Positions 1 to 7,153 of a DNA stretch of 47,965 bases are shown here, in pieces; position 1 is the first letter of the stretch; each line of letters begins with the position of its first letter. The DNA is from JBARRS01 sp049644345 (GTDB lineage Bacteria > Actinomycetota > Thermoleophilia > Gaiellales > Gaiellaceae), in the NCBI GenBank assembly GCA_049644345.1, contig JBARRS010000048.1, positions 1 through 47,965 of the forward strand. The letters run 5' to 3'. The notes beneath the pieces are model-generated. The model searched no databases. It was not told where the DNA came from and saw nothing but the letters and a program-made list of their open reading frames with translations. The position numbers were made by a program, and so were the translations under genes.

Positions 1-87
1 GTGTTTTGTGCGCCGCAGCCGCGCATGTCGGCTGCGGCGGCGGATGGTCGAGTGCATGCCGCGAGCTTCATCGAGAAGACGAAGTAG
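1..87 (+). CDS. 3' end of an unidentified upstream gene (partial)
   Basis: The first frame of the window is open from base 1 and ends at a TAG at 85-87, giving about 28 residues that finish in ASFIEKTK. The next gene starts 13 bases later on the same strand, the spacing of an operon. The fragment is too short to assign a family. It could be a chance open frame, so confidence is moderate at best. Confidence 0.4.
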   Translation: MFCAPQPRMSAAAADGRVHAASFIEKTK

Positions 88-100
88 CCTTCCGCGCCCG

Positions 101-1030
101 ATGCCGCTCTACCTCACGGAGTCGGAGGTCGCCGAGCTCCTGACGCCGGCGGACGCGCTCCAGGCCGTCGAGGAGTGCTTCAAGCGCCTCGCAGACGGGA
201 GTGTCGAGAACCTTCCGCGGACTCGGATGCGGATCGATGACGGCGTCTTCGCGCTGATGGGGGCCGTCGACACCGAGCTCGGGCTCGCGGGGTTGAAGGC
301 GTACACGTGGCTTCCCGGCGGGACGCCGTTCGTCGTCGTTCTCTTCGACACGCGTGCGGCGGAGCTCGCGGCCGTGATCGAGGCGGACAAGCTCGGGCAG
401 CTGCGGACCGGGGCGGCGAGCGGCATCGCTGCGAAGTACCTCGCGAGACCGGGCGCGACGACCCTGGGCGTGATCGGCTGCGGTTGGCAGGCGCGCAGCC
501 AGGTCGCCTGCATCCGCGAGGCTTTGCCGTCGATCGACCGGATCGTCGCCTACTGCCGGACGCCCGAGCGTCTGCGTGAGTTCTGCAAGGAGACCGGCGC
601 CGAGCCGGGCGAGAGTCACCGCGACCCGGCCGAGCAGGACGTCATCGTCACCGCCACGACGTCGAAGGATCCTGTCCTGCGCGGCGAGTGGCTTAGGCCC
701 GGTGCGCTCGTGTGCGCCATGGGTGCGAACGAGCCGCGGGCCCGGGAGCTCGACAACGTCGTCATCGAGCGGGCCTCGTTCGTTTGCTGCGACTCACGGG
801 AGCAGTCGCGGCTCGAATCCGGCGACCTGATCGAGCCGGTCGAGACCGGAGTGCTCGATTGGCTCGAGGTGCACGAGCTCCAGGAGGTGGTGGCCGGCGA
901 GCTCCCAGGGCGCCAGGCGGACGACGACATCGTCCTCTTCAAGTCGAACGGTCTCGCTGCTTGGGACGTCGCGATCGGAGCGCTCGCGGTAGAGCGCGCG
1001 CGAGACCGCGGAATCGGCCGCGAGCTTTAG
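101..1030 (+). CDS. Ornithine cyclodeaminase / mu-crystallin family oxidoreductase
   Basis: The 309-residue product belongs to the ornithine cyclodeaminase/mu-crystallin family, NAD(P)-dependent enzymes acting on amino or imino acids (ornithine cyclodeaminase, alanine dehydrogenase, ketimine reductase). Visible features are the N-terminal LTESEVAELLTPADAL segment, the family stretch GQLRTGAASGIAAKYLARP, a Rossmann glycine motif (GVIGCGWQARSQ) near residue 125, and the ending LFKSNGLAAWDVAIGALA. I chose ATG 101 because the family begins at the helix after it; the upstream in-frame sequence is arginine-rich and does not look like protein. Length matches the family (about 310-330). Substrate cannot be assigned. 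Confidence 0.9.
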   Translation: MPLYLTESEVAELLTPADALQAVEECFKRLADGSVENLPRTRMRIDDGVFALMGAVDTELGLAGLKAYTWLPGGTPFVVVLFDTRAAELAAVIEADKLGQLRTGAASGIAAKYLARPGATTLGVIGCGWQARSQVACIREALPSIDRIVAYCRTPERLREFCKETGAEPGESHRDPAEQDVIVTATTSKDPVLRGEWLRPGALVCAMGANEPRARELDNVVIERASFVCCDSREQSRLESGDLIEPVETGVLDWLEVHELQEVVAGELPGRQADDDIVLFKSNGLAAWDVAIGALAVERARDRGIGREL

Positions 1031-1035
1031 GAGCG

Positions 1036-1290
1036 CTAACCGAGCTCGCTGCGCGTCGCCTCGACGACGTCTCGGCCGATCGCGTGGATGATCTCTGGGC
1101 GGTCGAGCAGCCGCGCCAACTCGGCCTCGCTGCACCGGTTGCGGACATAGGGATCCTCGAGGATCTCCTTGAGTGACCGGCCGCGGTCATGCTCGCGGAC
1201 GATGTAGGCGGCGACGCGCTCTTCGCCCGTGGACCGGGCGAAGAGGAACGAGAACGGGTTCCGAAAGAAGCTCGCGAGTCGGGCGGCCAC
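1036..1290 (-). CDS. Hypothetical 84-aa protein
   Basis: I do not recognise a family. The frame reads convergently toward the oxidoreductase gene. From a GTG at 1290 it encodes a basic N-terminus with an aromatic patch (residues about 6-15: FFRNPFSFLF) and a charged helical remainder ending in EATRSELG. The segment RSLKEILEDPYVRNRCSEAELARLLDRPEII resembles small actinobacterial proteins of unknown role. A TAGAAT box lies 10 nt before the start, divergent from the promoter of the next gene. The frame stays open further upstream, but that would overlap the opposite gene. Start uncertain, coding likely. Confidence 0.65.
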   Translation of the reverse strand: MAARLASFFRNPFSFLFARSTGEERVAAYIVREHDRGRSLKEILEDPYVRNRCSEAELARLLDRPEIIHAIGRDVVEATRSELG

Positions 1291-1320
1291 GCCGCCGCCG
1301 ATTCTACGTGCGGCACGCGT

Positions 1321-1332
1321 TACATTCCCCGC
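1321..1332 (+). promoter_or_regulatory. Leaderless -10 box (TACATT) for the gene at 1333
   Basis: TACATT lies 6 nt before a GTG start and no Shine-Dalgarno sequence is present. The spacing places the transcription start at the start codon. Confidence 0.5.
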
Positions 1333-1680
1333 GTGCCACGCAAGCTCGGCAGGCAGCGGTTCGCGGAGCGCGTCCTGCACGGCGTCGACGATGCGGGCGC
1401 GCCGGAGCGCGTTGTGATCTGGATCGAGCGGAAGCCCGGGGCCCTCTGGGCCGTGGGCCGGGCGGTCAACCCGCAGCATCGAGAGAGCGACGAGCCGCGG
1501 CAGGACGACTACCTCTTCGAGGGCTACGAGCTCGAGGACGCGCTCGAGTGCGCGAACGAGGGCCTCGAGGACGACCTGCGCGTCTCGGAGCAGGACGGGA
1601 GCAACGAGAAAGTGCTTCCGTTCAGGCGCGAGGAGCTGCTGAAGCCGCTCGAACGGTGGTTCTTTCGCGGCCGCAGTTGA
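1333..1680 (+). CDS. Hypothetical 115-aa acidic protein
   Basis: I do not recognise a family. The protein begins VPRKLGRQRFAERVLHGV and contains a two-strand-like segment (RVVIWIERKPGALWAVGRAVNP) followed by an acidic helical region (DYLFEGYELEDALECANEGLEDDL). No signal peptide or membrane segment is visible. GTG 1333 was chosen because a TACATT box sits 6 nt upstream. The stop codon overlaps the TTG start of the class II aldolase, so the two are probably co-transcribed and translationally coupled. Confidence 0.7.
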   Translation: MPRKLGRQRFAERVLHGVDDAGAPERVVIWIERKPGALWAVGRAVNPQHRESDEPRQDDYLFEGYELEDALECANEGLEDDLRVSEQDGSNEKVLPFRREELLKPLERWFFRGRS

Positions 1681-2300
1681 GGCTCGAACGGCTGCGCGCC
1701 GAGATCGCGGACGCGCTTCGTCGCCTTGCGGCGGCGGGGCTCGTCCTCGGGGCGGCCGGGAACGTGAGCGCGAAGGAACGCGAGCTCATTGCGATCTCGC
1801 CAACGAAGCTGCCGTACGAAACGCTGCGACCCGAGGACGTCTCGGTCGTCAGCGCGGTCGGGGAGCTGCTCGAAGGGCCCGAGCCGAGCATCGAGCTGCC
1901 CGGCCATCTGCTGCTTCTCGCGCGACCCGACGTCGGCGCGGTCGTCCACACCCACTCGCCGTACGCCAGTGCGCTCGCGTGCGTCCTCGACGAGATTCCG
2001 GTTGTCGCGCCCGAGCAGGCGGCGTCGGTCGGCGGCCCCATCTCCGTCGCCCCATACGCTCCGTCCGGCGAGGCGGCGACCGGCGAGGCCGTACTGGCCG
2101 CCGCGGCCGGCCGCTGGGCGGCGATCGTGCGCAACCACGGACCGTTCTGTCTCGGCCGCGATCTCGAGGACGCGCTCGCCTGCGCGTTCGCAGTCGAGGA
2201 GAGCGCGCGCCTGTATGCGCTCGCGCGCGTCCACGGCGAGCCTTCAGTCCTTCCGGACGAGGAGGTCGAGCGGGTGGCGCGACTCGCGGGTCGCCGTTAG
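1677..2300 (+). CDS. Class II aldolase/adducin family protein (fuculose-phosphate aldolase-like)
   Basis: This 207-residue protein matches the zinc-dependent class II aldolase/adducin fold (FucA, AraD, MtnB), which cleaves or epimerises sugar phosphates. Visible motifs are the N-terminal helix, AAGNVSAKE (substrate loop, usually GNVS), ELPGHLLLL (acidic catalytic residue region), the zinc pair HTHSPYAS, and the third zinc histidine in NHGPFCLG. The start is TTG 1677, overlapping the preceding stop (TTGA), which keeps the family's N-terminal helix. The substrate is unknown; fuculose-1-phosphate and methylthioribulose-1-phosphate are the usual alternatives. Confidence 0.85.
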   Translation: MRLERLRAEIADALRRLAAAGLVLGAAGNVSAKERELIAISPTKLPYETLRPEDVSVVSAVGELLEGPEPSIELPGHLLLLARPDVGAVVHTHSPYASALACVLDEIPVVAPEQAASVGGPISVAPYAPSGEAATGEAVLAAAAGRWAAIVRNHGPFCLGRDLEDALACAFAVEESARLYALARVHGEPSVLPDEEVERVARLAGRR

Positions 2301-2304
2301 CCCT

Positions 2305-2757
2305 CTAGGCCGGCTCGGCTTTCGCCTTCGGCCACTTGAGATTCGCGTCTGGAATGGGGTCGCCGTGCGGGTCGTGCGTCGGGAAGCCGAGTGCACGGTC
2401 GATTCGTGCTTCGAGCTCCTCCGAGAGGACGTGCTCGAGCCGGTCGGCCTCGTCGTGCACGGCGTCGACGTGGAGGCCCAGCGTCTCCGCGAGATAGAGC
2501 TCGATCAGCCGGTGGTGCCGGATCACCTCGACCGCGACACGCTCTCCGGCGGAGGTCAGGTGAACGCCCTGGTAAGGCTCGTGTTCGACGAGGTCGAGCG
2601 CGGCGAGCTTCTTCACCATCGCGCTCGCGGAAGCCGGCGAGACCGACTGCGCCGCCGCCAGCGAAGTGACCGAGACGCGGCCGTCGTCGTCGCTCTGGAG
2701 CTTGTAGATCTCCTTCAAGTAGTCCTGGATCGCGTCGGTTAGTGCGGGCTTGGCCAC
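2305..2757 (-). CDS. DtxR/MntR family metal-dependent transcriptional regulator
   Basis: The 150-aa product has the N-terminal winged helix of DtxR/MntR repressors (DAIQDYLKEIYKL, then SLAAAQSVSPASASAMVKKLAALDLVEHEPYQGVHLT) and the metal-binding dimerisation domain with HHRLIELYLAETLGLHVDAVHDEADRLEH and the FPTHDPHGDPIP signature. It lacks the C-terminal SH3-like domain, so it is MntR-sized. Such proteins repress iron or manganese uptake genes when metal is bound. It is divergent from mqnD with only 31 bp between start codons, and it starts at a GTG 6 nt downstream of a TACACT box. Confidence 0.92.
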   Translation of the reverse strand: MAKPALTDAIQDYLKEIYKLQSDDDGRVSVTSLAAAQSVSPASASAMVKKLAALDLVEHEPYQGVHLTSAGERVAVEVIRHHRLIELYLAETLGLHVDAVHDEADRLEHVLSEELEARIDRALGFPTHDPHGDPIPDANLKWPKAKAEPA

Positions 2758-2769
2758 GGGGTCAGTGTA
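2758..2769 (-). promoter_or_regulatory. Leaderless -10 box (TACACT) for the DtxR-type regulator
   Basis: On the minus strand TACACT is followed by 6 nt and the GTG start at 2757. It lies back to back with the mqnD promoter; the two hexamers are 7 bp apart. Confidence 0.55.
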
Positions 2770-2776
2770 GGGCTGT

Positions 2777-2788
2777 TAGCCTCGCCGC
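2777..2788 (+). promoter_or_regulatory. Leaderless -10 box (TAGCCT) for mqnD
   Basis: TAGCCT is followed by 6 nt and GTG 2789, with no ribosome binding site. The 31-bp divergent region means a repressor bound here would affect both genes. Confidence 0.55.
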
Positions 2789-3616
2789 GTGCTCATCCGG
2801 CTCGGCCACAGCCCGGATCCAGACGACGCGTTCATGTTCTGGGCGCTGGCAGAGGAGCGAGTCGACACGCGCGGCTTCACCTTCGAGCACGTCCTGCGCG
2901 ACATCCAGACACTGAACGAATGGGCGCTCGACGGGAAGCTCGAGGTGACAGCGCTCTCGCTGCACGCATATCCGTTCGTACAGGAGCGGTACGTGCTGCT
3001 CCCGCACGGCGCCAGCATGGGCGCCGGCTACGGGCCGGTCGTGGTTGCGCGGGAACCCCTCTCCGCGGACGATCTGCGCGGCATCGAGATCGCCGTACCG
3101 GGCCAGTTGACCACCGCCTTCCTCGTCCTGAGGCTTCACCTGGGCGACTTCGCCTACCGCGAGGTGCCATTCGACCAGATCCTCGAGGAGGTGCGGTCGG
3201 GAGGCGCAGACGCCGGCCTCCTGATTCACGAAGGGCAGCTCACGTACGAAGCCGAGGGGCTGAGCAAGGTCGTCGACCTCGGTGAGTGGTGGCTGCTCGA
3301 GACCGGACTGCCGCTGCCCCTCGGCGTCAACGCCGCCCGCCGGGATCTCGGGGAGGAGACTCTGCGCGACATCTCCGAGGTCCTGCGGGAGTCGATCCAG
3401 ACGGGCCTGCGCAACCGTGAAGAGGCGATGCGCTACGCGATGCGCTTCGGGCGCGGACTCGACGAGAGCCTCGCCGACCGCTTCGTCGGGATGTACGTGA
3501 ACGAGCTGACGCAGGACTACGGGGACGAGGGACGCAAGGCTGTCGAGGAGCTGCTCAGCCGCGGCGAGGCGGCGGGTGCCTTCCGCGAGCCCGTTCGGGT
3601 CGAGTTCGTCCGGTAG
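2789..3616 (+). CDS. mqnD: 1,4-dihydroxy-6-naphthoate synthase (futalosine pathway)
   Basis: MqnD converts cyclic dehypoxanthinyl futalosine to 1,4-dihydroxy-6-naphthoate in the futalosine route to menaquinone. The 275-aa product shows the family's N-terminus (RLGHSPDPDDAFMFWAL), the segment LEVTALSLHAYPFV, GASMGAGYGPVVVA, PGQLTTAFLVLRL, and DAGLLIHEGQLTYEAEGL with its conserved active-site histidine. Length is typical. The rest of the pathway (mqnA, B, C, E) is not here, but ubiD, ubiX, ubiE and a polyprenyl synthase at the far end of the window supply later menaquinone steps. Its TAG stop forms part of the thiolase promoter. Confidence 0.95.
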   Translation: MLIRLGHSPDPDDAFMFWALAEERVDTRGFTFEHVLRDIQTLNEWALDGKLEVTALSLHAYPFVQERYVLLPHGASMGAGYGPVVVAREPLSADDLRGIEIAVPGQLTTAFLVLRLHLGDFAYREVPFDQILEEVRSGGADAGLLIHEGQLTYEAEGLSKVVDLGEWWLLETGLPLPLGVNAARRDLGEETLRDISEVLRESIQTGLRNREEAMRYAMRFGRGLDESLADRFVGMYVNELTQDYGDEGRKAVEELLSRGEAAGAFREPVRVEFVR

Positions 3617-3626
3617 TTTCCGGGCG
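3614..3626 (+). promoter_or_regulatory. Leaderless -10 box (TAGTTT) for the thiolase, built on the mqnD stop codon
   Basis: The TAG stop of mqnD is the first half of TAGTTT, which is followed by 7 nt and ATG 3627. No ribosome binding site is seen. Confidence 0.5.
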
Positions 3627-4811
3627 ATGGCCCGGCCTCTGATCATCTCGGCTGTCCGGACGCCGGTGGGACGCCACGGCGGTGTGCTCTCGGGCGTGCG
3701 GCCCGACGATCTCGCTGCGGCCGCGATCGCCGCCGCGGTGGAGCGCGCGGGGATCGACGCCGGAGAGATCGACGACGTCTTCTTCGGCTGTGCGAACCAG
3801 GCGGGCGAGGACAACCGGAACGTTGCGCGAATGGCGGCGCTGCTCGCCGGGCTGCCCGACTCTGTGCCGGGCGTGACCGTGAACCGCCTTTGCGCCTCCG
3901 GCCTCTCCGCGGTCGTCTCCGCCTGCCACGCCGTCATCGCCGGCGACGGCGACCTCTTCGTCGCCGGCGGCGTGGAGTCGATGAGCCGTGCGCCACTGGT
4001 GATGGCGAAGCCCGACGCGGCGTTCCCGCGCGGCAACCAGATCGCCTACGACACGATGCTGGGCTGGCGCTTTCCGAACCCGCGCATGGAGGAGATGTTC
4101 CCGCTCGAGTCGATGGGCGAGACGGGCGAGAACGTGGCCGAGCGTTGGGGGGTTTCGCGAGAAGAGCAGGACGCGTTCGCGCTTCGGTCCCACCGGCGCT
4201 GGGCGGCTGCGGCCGAAGAGGGAAAGTTCACCGAGGAGATCGTCTCCGTTGACGGTGCCGAGCGGGACGAGCATCCCCGCCCCGACACGAGCGAGGCGAA
4301 GCTCGCCGCCCTCGAGCCGGCGTTCCGCAAGGGCGGCAGCGTCACCGCCGGCAACTCCAGCGGTGTCAACGACGGCGCCGCTGCGGTCGTGATCGCGAGC
4401 GAGGAGCGGGCGGCGGAGCTGGGGGCCGAGCCCCTCGCGGCCTTCGTCGGGAGCGCCGTGGCCGGCGTGGATCCGCGGGTGATGGGGATCGGTCCGGTCC
4501 CGGCCGTGCGGAAGCTGCTCGAGCGAACCGGGATCGATGCGGGCGACATCGACCTCGTCGAGCTGAACGAGGCGTTCGCCTCGCAGAGCCTCGTCGTCAT
4601 CCGCGAGCTCGGCCTCGATCCGGAACGCGTGAACGTCAACGGAGGCGCGATCGCGATCGGGCACCCGCTCGGGATGAGCGGCGCCCGCCTCGTCGTCTCA
4701 CTCCTGCACGAGCTGCGCCGACGCGGCGGCCGTTACGGACTTGCGACGCTCTGCGTCGGCGTCGGCCAGGGCCAGGCCGCATTGTTCGACCGGGGCGCCG
4801 GCTCCGGGTAG
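3627..4811 (+). CDS. Thiolase (acetyl-CoA acyltransferase, 3-oxoadipyl-CoA thiolase type)
   Basis: The 394-aa protein is a thiolase, cleaving 3-oxoacyl-CoA to acetyl-CoA and a shortened acyl-CoA, or the reverse. The nucleophilic cysteine is C89 in NRLCASGLSA. The other active-site motifs are NEAFASQ, GGAIAIGHPLGMSG (catalytic His) and the C-terminal LCVGVGQGQA, where the usual CxGGG is CVGVG. The start is ATG 3627, 7 nt after a -10-like box; an earlier in-frame start adds only a serine-rich non-family segment. With paaABCD and crotonases elsewhere in the window, a role as PaaJ/PcaF-like thiolase in phenylacetate or fatty-acid breakdown is plausible but not provable from sequence alone. Confidence 0.93.
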   Translation: MARPLIISAVRTPVGRHGGVLSGVRPDDLAAAAIAAAVERAGIDAGEIDDVFFGCANQAGEDNRNVARMAALLAGLPDSVPGVTVNRLCASGLSAVVSACHAVIAGDGDLFVAGGVESMSRAPLVMAKPDAAFPRGNQIAYDTMLGWRFPNPRMEEMFPLESMGETGENVAERWGVSREEQDAFALRSHRRWAAAAEEGKFTEEIVSVDGAERDEHPRPDTSEAKLAALEPAFRKGGSVTAGNSSGVNDGAAAVVIASEERAAELGAEPLAAFVGSAVAGVDPRVMGIGPVPAVRKLLERTGIDAGDIDLVELNEAFASQSLVVIRELGLDPERVNVNGGAIAIGHPLGMSGARLVVSLLHELRRRGGRYGLATLCVGVGQGQAALFDRGAGSG

Positions 4812-4822
4812 GGTCCGGCCCC
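4809..4822 (+). promoter_or_regulatory. Leaderless -10 box (TAGGGT) for the aldehyde dehydrogenase, built on the thiolase stop
   Basis: The thiolase TAG stop begins TAGGGT; 8 nt later comes GTG 4823. Confidence 0.45.
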
Positions 4823-6295
4823 GTGGCGGTCGCAACGGAGCGCGAGTACGGGCTCTTCATCGGCGGAGAGCTCGTCGAGCCCGCCTCGGGCGAGATCCGC
4901 GAGCTGGCGGAGCCGGCGACAGGCGAGCCGCTCGCGCGTGTCGCGATGGCCGGCGAGGCCGACGTCGACCGCGCGGTCGAGGCGGCGCGCGAGGCGCTCG
5001 AAGGGCCGTGGGGGAAGACCCCGCCGAACGAGCGCTCCCGCCTCCTGCACGCGCTTGCGGACGCGATCCAGGCGAACCGAAAGGAGCTTGCGGAGCTCGA
5101 GGCGCGCAACGTCGGCAAGGCGATCGCGTCGGTCAAAGCCGAGCTTGCCCAGGCCGTCGAGAACTTTCGCTTCTACGCCTCGGCCGTCGCGACGATCGCG
5201 GGCCGATCCCACCCGCTGGGAGGCTCACTCCTCTTCTACTCGCTCAAGGAGCCGGTCGGCGTCTGCGGCCAGATCGTCCCCTGGAACTACCCGCTGATGA
5301 TGACGACGTGGAAGCTCGCGCCGGCGCTGGCGGCGGGCTGTACGGTCGTCCTCAAGCCCGACTCCAAGACGCCGCTGACCGCGCTCCGCCTAGCCGAGCT
5401 CGCGGCCGAGGTCGGCTTCCCGGCAGGGGCGATCAACATCGTCCAGGGGCCCGGGCCGAAGGTCGGGGCGTACCTCGTCCGCCATCCCGGCGTCGACAAG
5501 GTCGCCTTCACCGGCTCGACCGCGACGGGCTCCGAGATCATGCGGCTCGCCTCCGAACCGATCAAGCGGCTGATTCTCGAGCTGGGCGGCAAGAGCCCGA
5601 ACCTCCTCTTCGCCGACGCGGAGCTCGACGACGCCGTGCCAAGCTCGGTCTGGTCGATCTACTACTCGGCTGGGCAGAGTTGCGAGGCCCGCTCGCGCTT
5701 GCTCGTCGAGCGGCCGGTCTACGACGACGTCGTGGCCAAGTTCTCCGAGCTGGCCGAAAGGCTGAAGGTCGGCGATCCGCTCGACACCGAGACGCAGGTG
5801 GGCTCGCTGATCTCGACCGAGCACCGCGACAAGGTGCACGGTTTCGTCGAGCGGGGGCGAGAAGAGGGCGCGGAGGTCGTCACCGGCGGTGAGCCGAAGG
5901 AGGGAAAGGGCGCCTTCTACCCGCCGACCGTGCTCGCGAACGTCTCGAACGACACGGTCGTCGCTCAAGAGGAGATCTTCGGCCCGGTCGTGACCGTGAT
6001 TCCCTTCGAGGACGAGAAGGACGCGGTCCGGATCGCAAACGACGTCAAGTACGGGCTGATGGCGACGGTCTGGACGATGGACCCCGGCCGGGGCCACAGG
6101 CTCGCACGGCAGATCAAGGCCGGAGAGATCGGCATCAACACTCCTTACACGGCCTTTCCAGGGATCCCGTTCGGCGGCTACAAGCAGTCGGGCTTCGGAC
6201 GGGAGCTCGGCCTCGAGACGCTCGAGCTCTACCTCGAGACGAAGAGCGTCCTCGTCTCCACGAGCCCCAAGCCGTTCAACCCGTTCGGCCTCTAG
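4823..6295 (+). CDS. NAD(P)-dependent aldehyde dehydrogenase
   Basis: This full-length 490-aa aldehyde dehydrogenase oxidises an aldehyde to the acid. Family motifs in order are the oxyanion-hole asparagine in QIVPWNYPL, the cofactor lysine in VVLKPDSKTP, VAFTGSTATGSEI, the general base in LELGGKSPNL, the catalytic cysteine in SAGQSCEARSR, and EEIFGPVVTV. It most resembles betaine-aldehyde, phenylacetaldehyde and gamma-aminobutyraldehyde dehydrogenases. A phenylacetaldehyde substrate would fit the nearby phenylacetate genes but is inference. The last eight residues, KPFNPFGL, recur as an isolated remnant at 7127-7153. Confidence 0.95.
   Translation: MAVATEREYGLFIGGELVEPASGEIRELAEPATGEPLARVAMAGEADVDRAVEAAREALEGPWGKTPPNERSRLLHALADAIQANRKELAELEARNVGKAIASVKAELAQAVENFRFYASAVATIAGRSHPLGGSLLFYSLKEPVGVCGQIVPWNYPLMMTTWKLAPALAAGCTVVLKPDSKTPLTALRLAELAAEVGFPAGAINIVQGPGPKVGAYLVRHPGVDKVAFTGSTATGSEIMRLASEPIKRLILELGGKSPNLLFADAELDDAVPSSVWSIYYSAGQSCEARSRLLVERPVYDDVVAKFSELAERLKVGDPLDTETQVGSLISTEHRDKVHGFVERGREEGAEVVTGGEPKEGKGAFYPPTVLANVSNDTVVAQEEIFGPVVTVIPFEDEKDAVRIANDVKYGLMATVWTMDPGRGHRLARQIKAGEIGINTPYTAFPGIPFGGYKQSGFGRELGLETLELYLETKSVLVSTSPKPFNPFGL
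6269..6295 (+). repeat. Direct repeat copy 1: 3' end of the aldehyde dehydrogenase
   Basis: These 27 bases encode KPFNPFGL plus stop. They match 7127-7153 at 22 of 27 positions, and all five differences are synonymous (TAG versus TGA counted as a stop synonym). Confidence 0.75.
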
Positions 6296-6395
6296 TCGGC
6301 TCGGAAGCGGATAGTAGCCCGGCTTCGGTTTTCGCTACACGGGGGTTGGCGCCGCTGCACCCTGCCGCTACACGTGGTGGGGCTCGCGGCCTGGG

Positions 6396-6459
6396 CCGCT
6401 GCCCGCCTTGCCGCTGCCGAGCACGAGCCCGCCGAGACGAAGCCGATGCCGGGCAGCGG
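6396..6459. repeat. 10-bp perfect inverted repeat with 44-bp spacer
   Basis: CCGCTGCCCG at 6396-6405 is the exact reverse complement of CGGGCAGCGG at 6450-6459. The repeat lies in the 259-bp stretch between the dehydrogenase and a lipoprotein gene, where I see no gene. The same stretch has two copies of CGCTACACG (near 6336 and 6366). Function unknown: an RNA hairpin, a decayed element end, or chance in GC-rich DNA. Confidence 0.4.
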
Positions 6460-6554
6460 TCGGGCGACGAGCCCCACGGCGAACCTGGAGCTTGAGCTTA
6501 GACTCGCGCTGCTACGCAAGCCTCGCAGTCAATGCCTAACCCTCCGTCGCGCGA

Positions 6555-6977
6555 TTGAATCCGTCAAAGGCAATCGGACTGCTGCTCGTCTTGCCGCTGC
6601 TCGCTGGCTGCGGGGCAGCAAAAGGTCGCTTGTCCTCCTTCTTCTCCTCGAACGGCCCGACCTGGTACGTCTTCCGGGAACCGCAAACAGATGCGATCTA
6701 TCTCCGCCGGCAGGGCAACAGCGCCTACGCCATGGCGGTTGGATGCGTCAACCAGCTCACGATCCGCGTCAGAGGACGCCACGTCGCCTTCAGCGCCGGG
6801 AACGCGCCCTTCACAAGACACGACTACCGAAGCACAGCAGCAGCTTGGCGGGCGCTCGAGAACACGTTTGCGATCAATCGCCCTTCCGTGACGACGGCGC
6901 TCAGAGGCGGCGAAGCAGCGAGTAAGCCCGGCTGGGCGAATGCCTTCGACCGCGACTGCCTGCACAGGCCCAACTAA
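6555..6977 (+). CDS. Hypothetical lipoprotein
   Basis: The 140-aa product has a short lipoprotein signal with lipobox LLAGC (Cys19), so it is probably membrane-anchored outside the cell. The mature part contains PTWYVFREPQTDAIYLRRQG and two further cysteines (VGCVNQ and DRDCLHRP) that could form a disulfide. I do not recognise a family. The start is TTG 6555, directly before the signal peptide. Base use is less GC-biased than in neighbouring genes, and the gene stands alone between a dehydrogenase and the remnant of its tail, so acquisition or rearrangement is suspected. Confidence 0.65.
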   Translation: MNPSKAIGLLLVLPLLAGCGAAKGRLSSFFSSNGPTWYVFREPQTDAIYLRRQGNSAYAMAVGCVNQLTIRVRGRHVAFSAGNAPFTRHDYRSTAAAWRALENTFAINRPSVTTALRGGEAASKPGWANAFDRDCLHRPN

Positions 6978-7126
6978 CGAAGGTCTGGGGCTCGCGTCCA
7001 CCCGAACCCCGCAGGTTCGACCCGCACCCTCGTCGTCTCTAGCTGCCCGTGACAACCCTGGTTTGCAAAGGCCGCTCTACTCTGGGGGCGTCGAAGGCAT
7101 ACGTCCTGCCTCGGCTACGCTCGCGG

Positions 7127-7153
7127 AAGCCCTTCAACCCGTTCGGTCTTTGA
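7127..7153 (+). pseudogene. Remnant of an aldehyde dehydrogenase C-terminus (KPFNPFGL-stop)
   Basis: Read on the plus strand these bases encode KPFNPFGL and a TGA stop, identical in protein to the end of the aldehyde dehydrogenase but with only synonymous base differences. The preceding in-frame residues (VLPRLRSR) only loosely resemble the dehydrogenase (SVLVSTSP). It overlaps the 3' end of the minus-strand EamA gene, whose stop codon lies inside the repeat. The simplest reading is the last trace of a second, diverged dehydrogenase gene. Confidence 0.5.

Noticed and set aside
4823..6295. Aldehyde dehydrogenase considered as the PaaZ ring-opening dehydrogenase
   Set aside because: PaaZ has a distinct dehydrogenase type fused to a MaoC hydratase; this protein is an ordinary single-domain betaine-aldehyde-type enzyme.
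7010..7035. GGTTCGACCC resembling a tRNA T-loop
   Set aside because: The flanking bases do not form the 5-bp T stem (GCAGG against CGCAC) and no anticodon or acceptor arm can be drawn.
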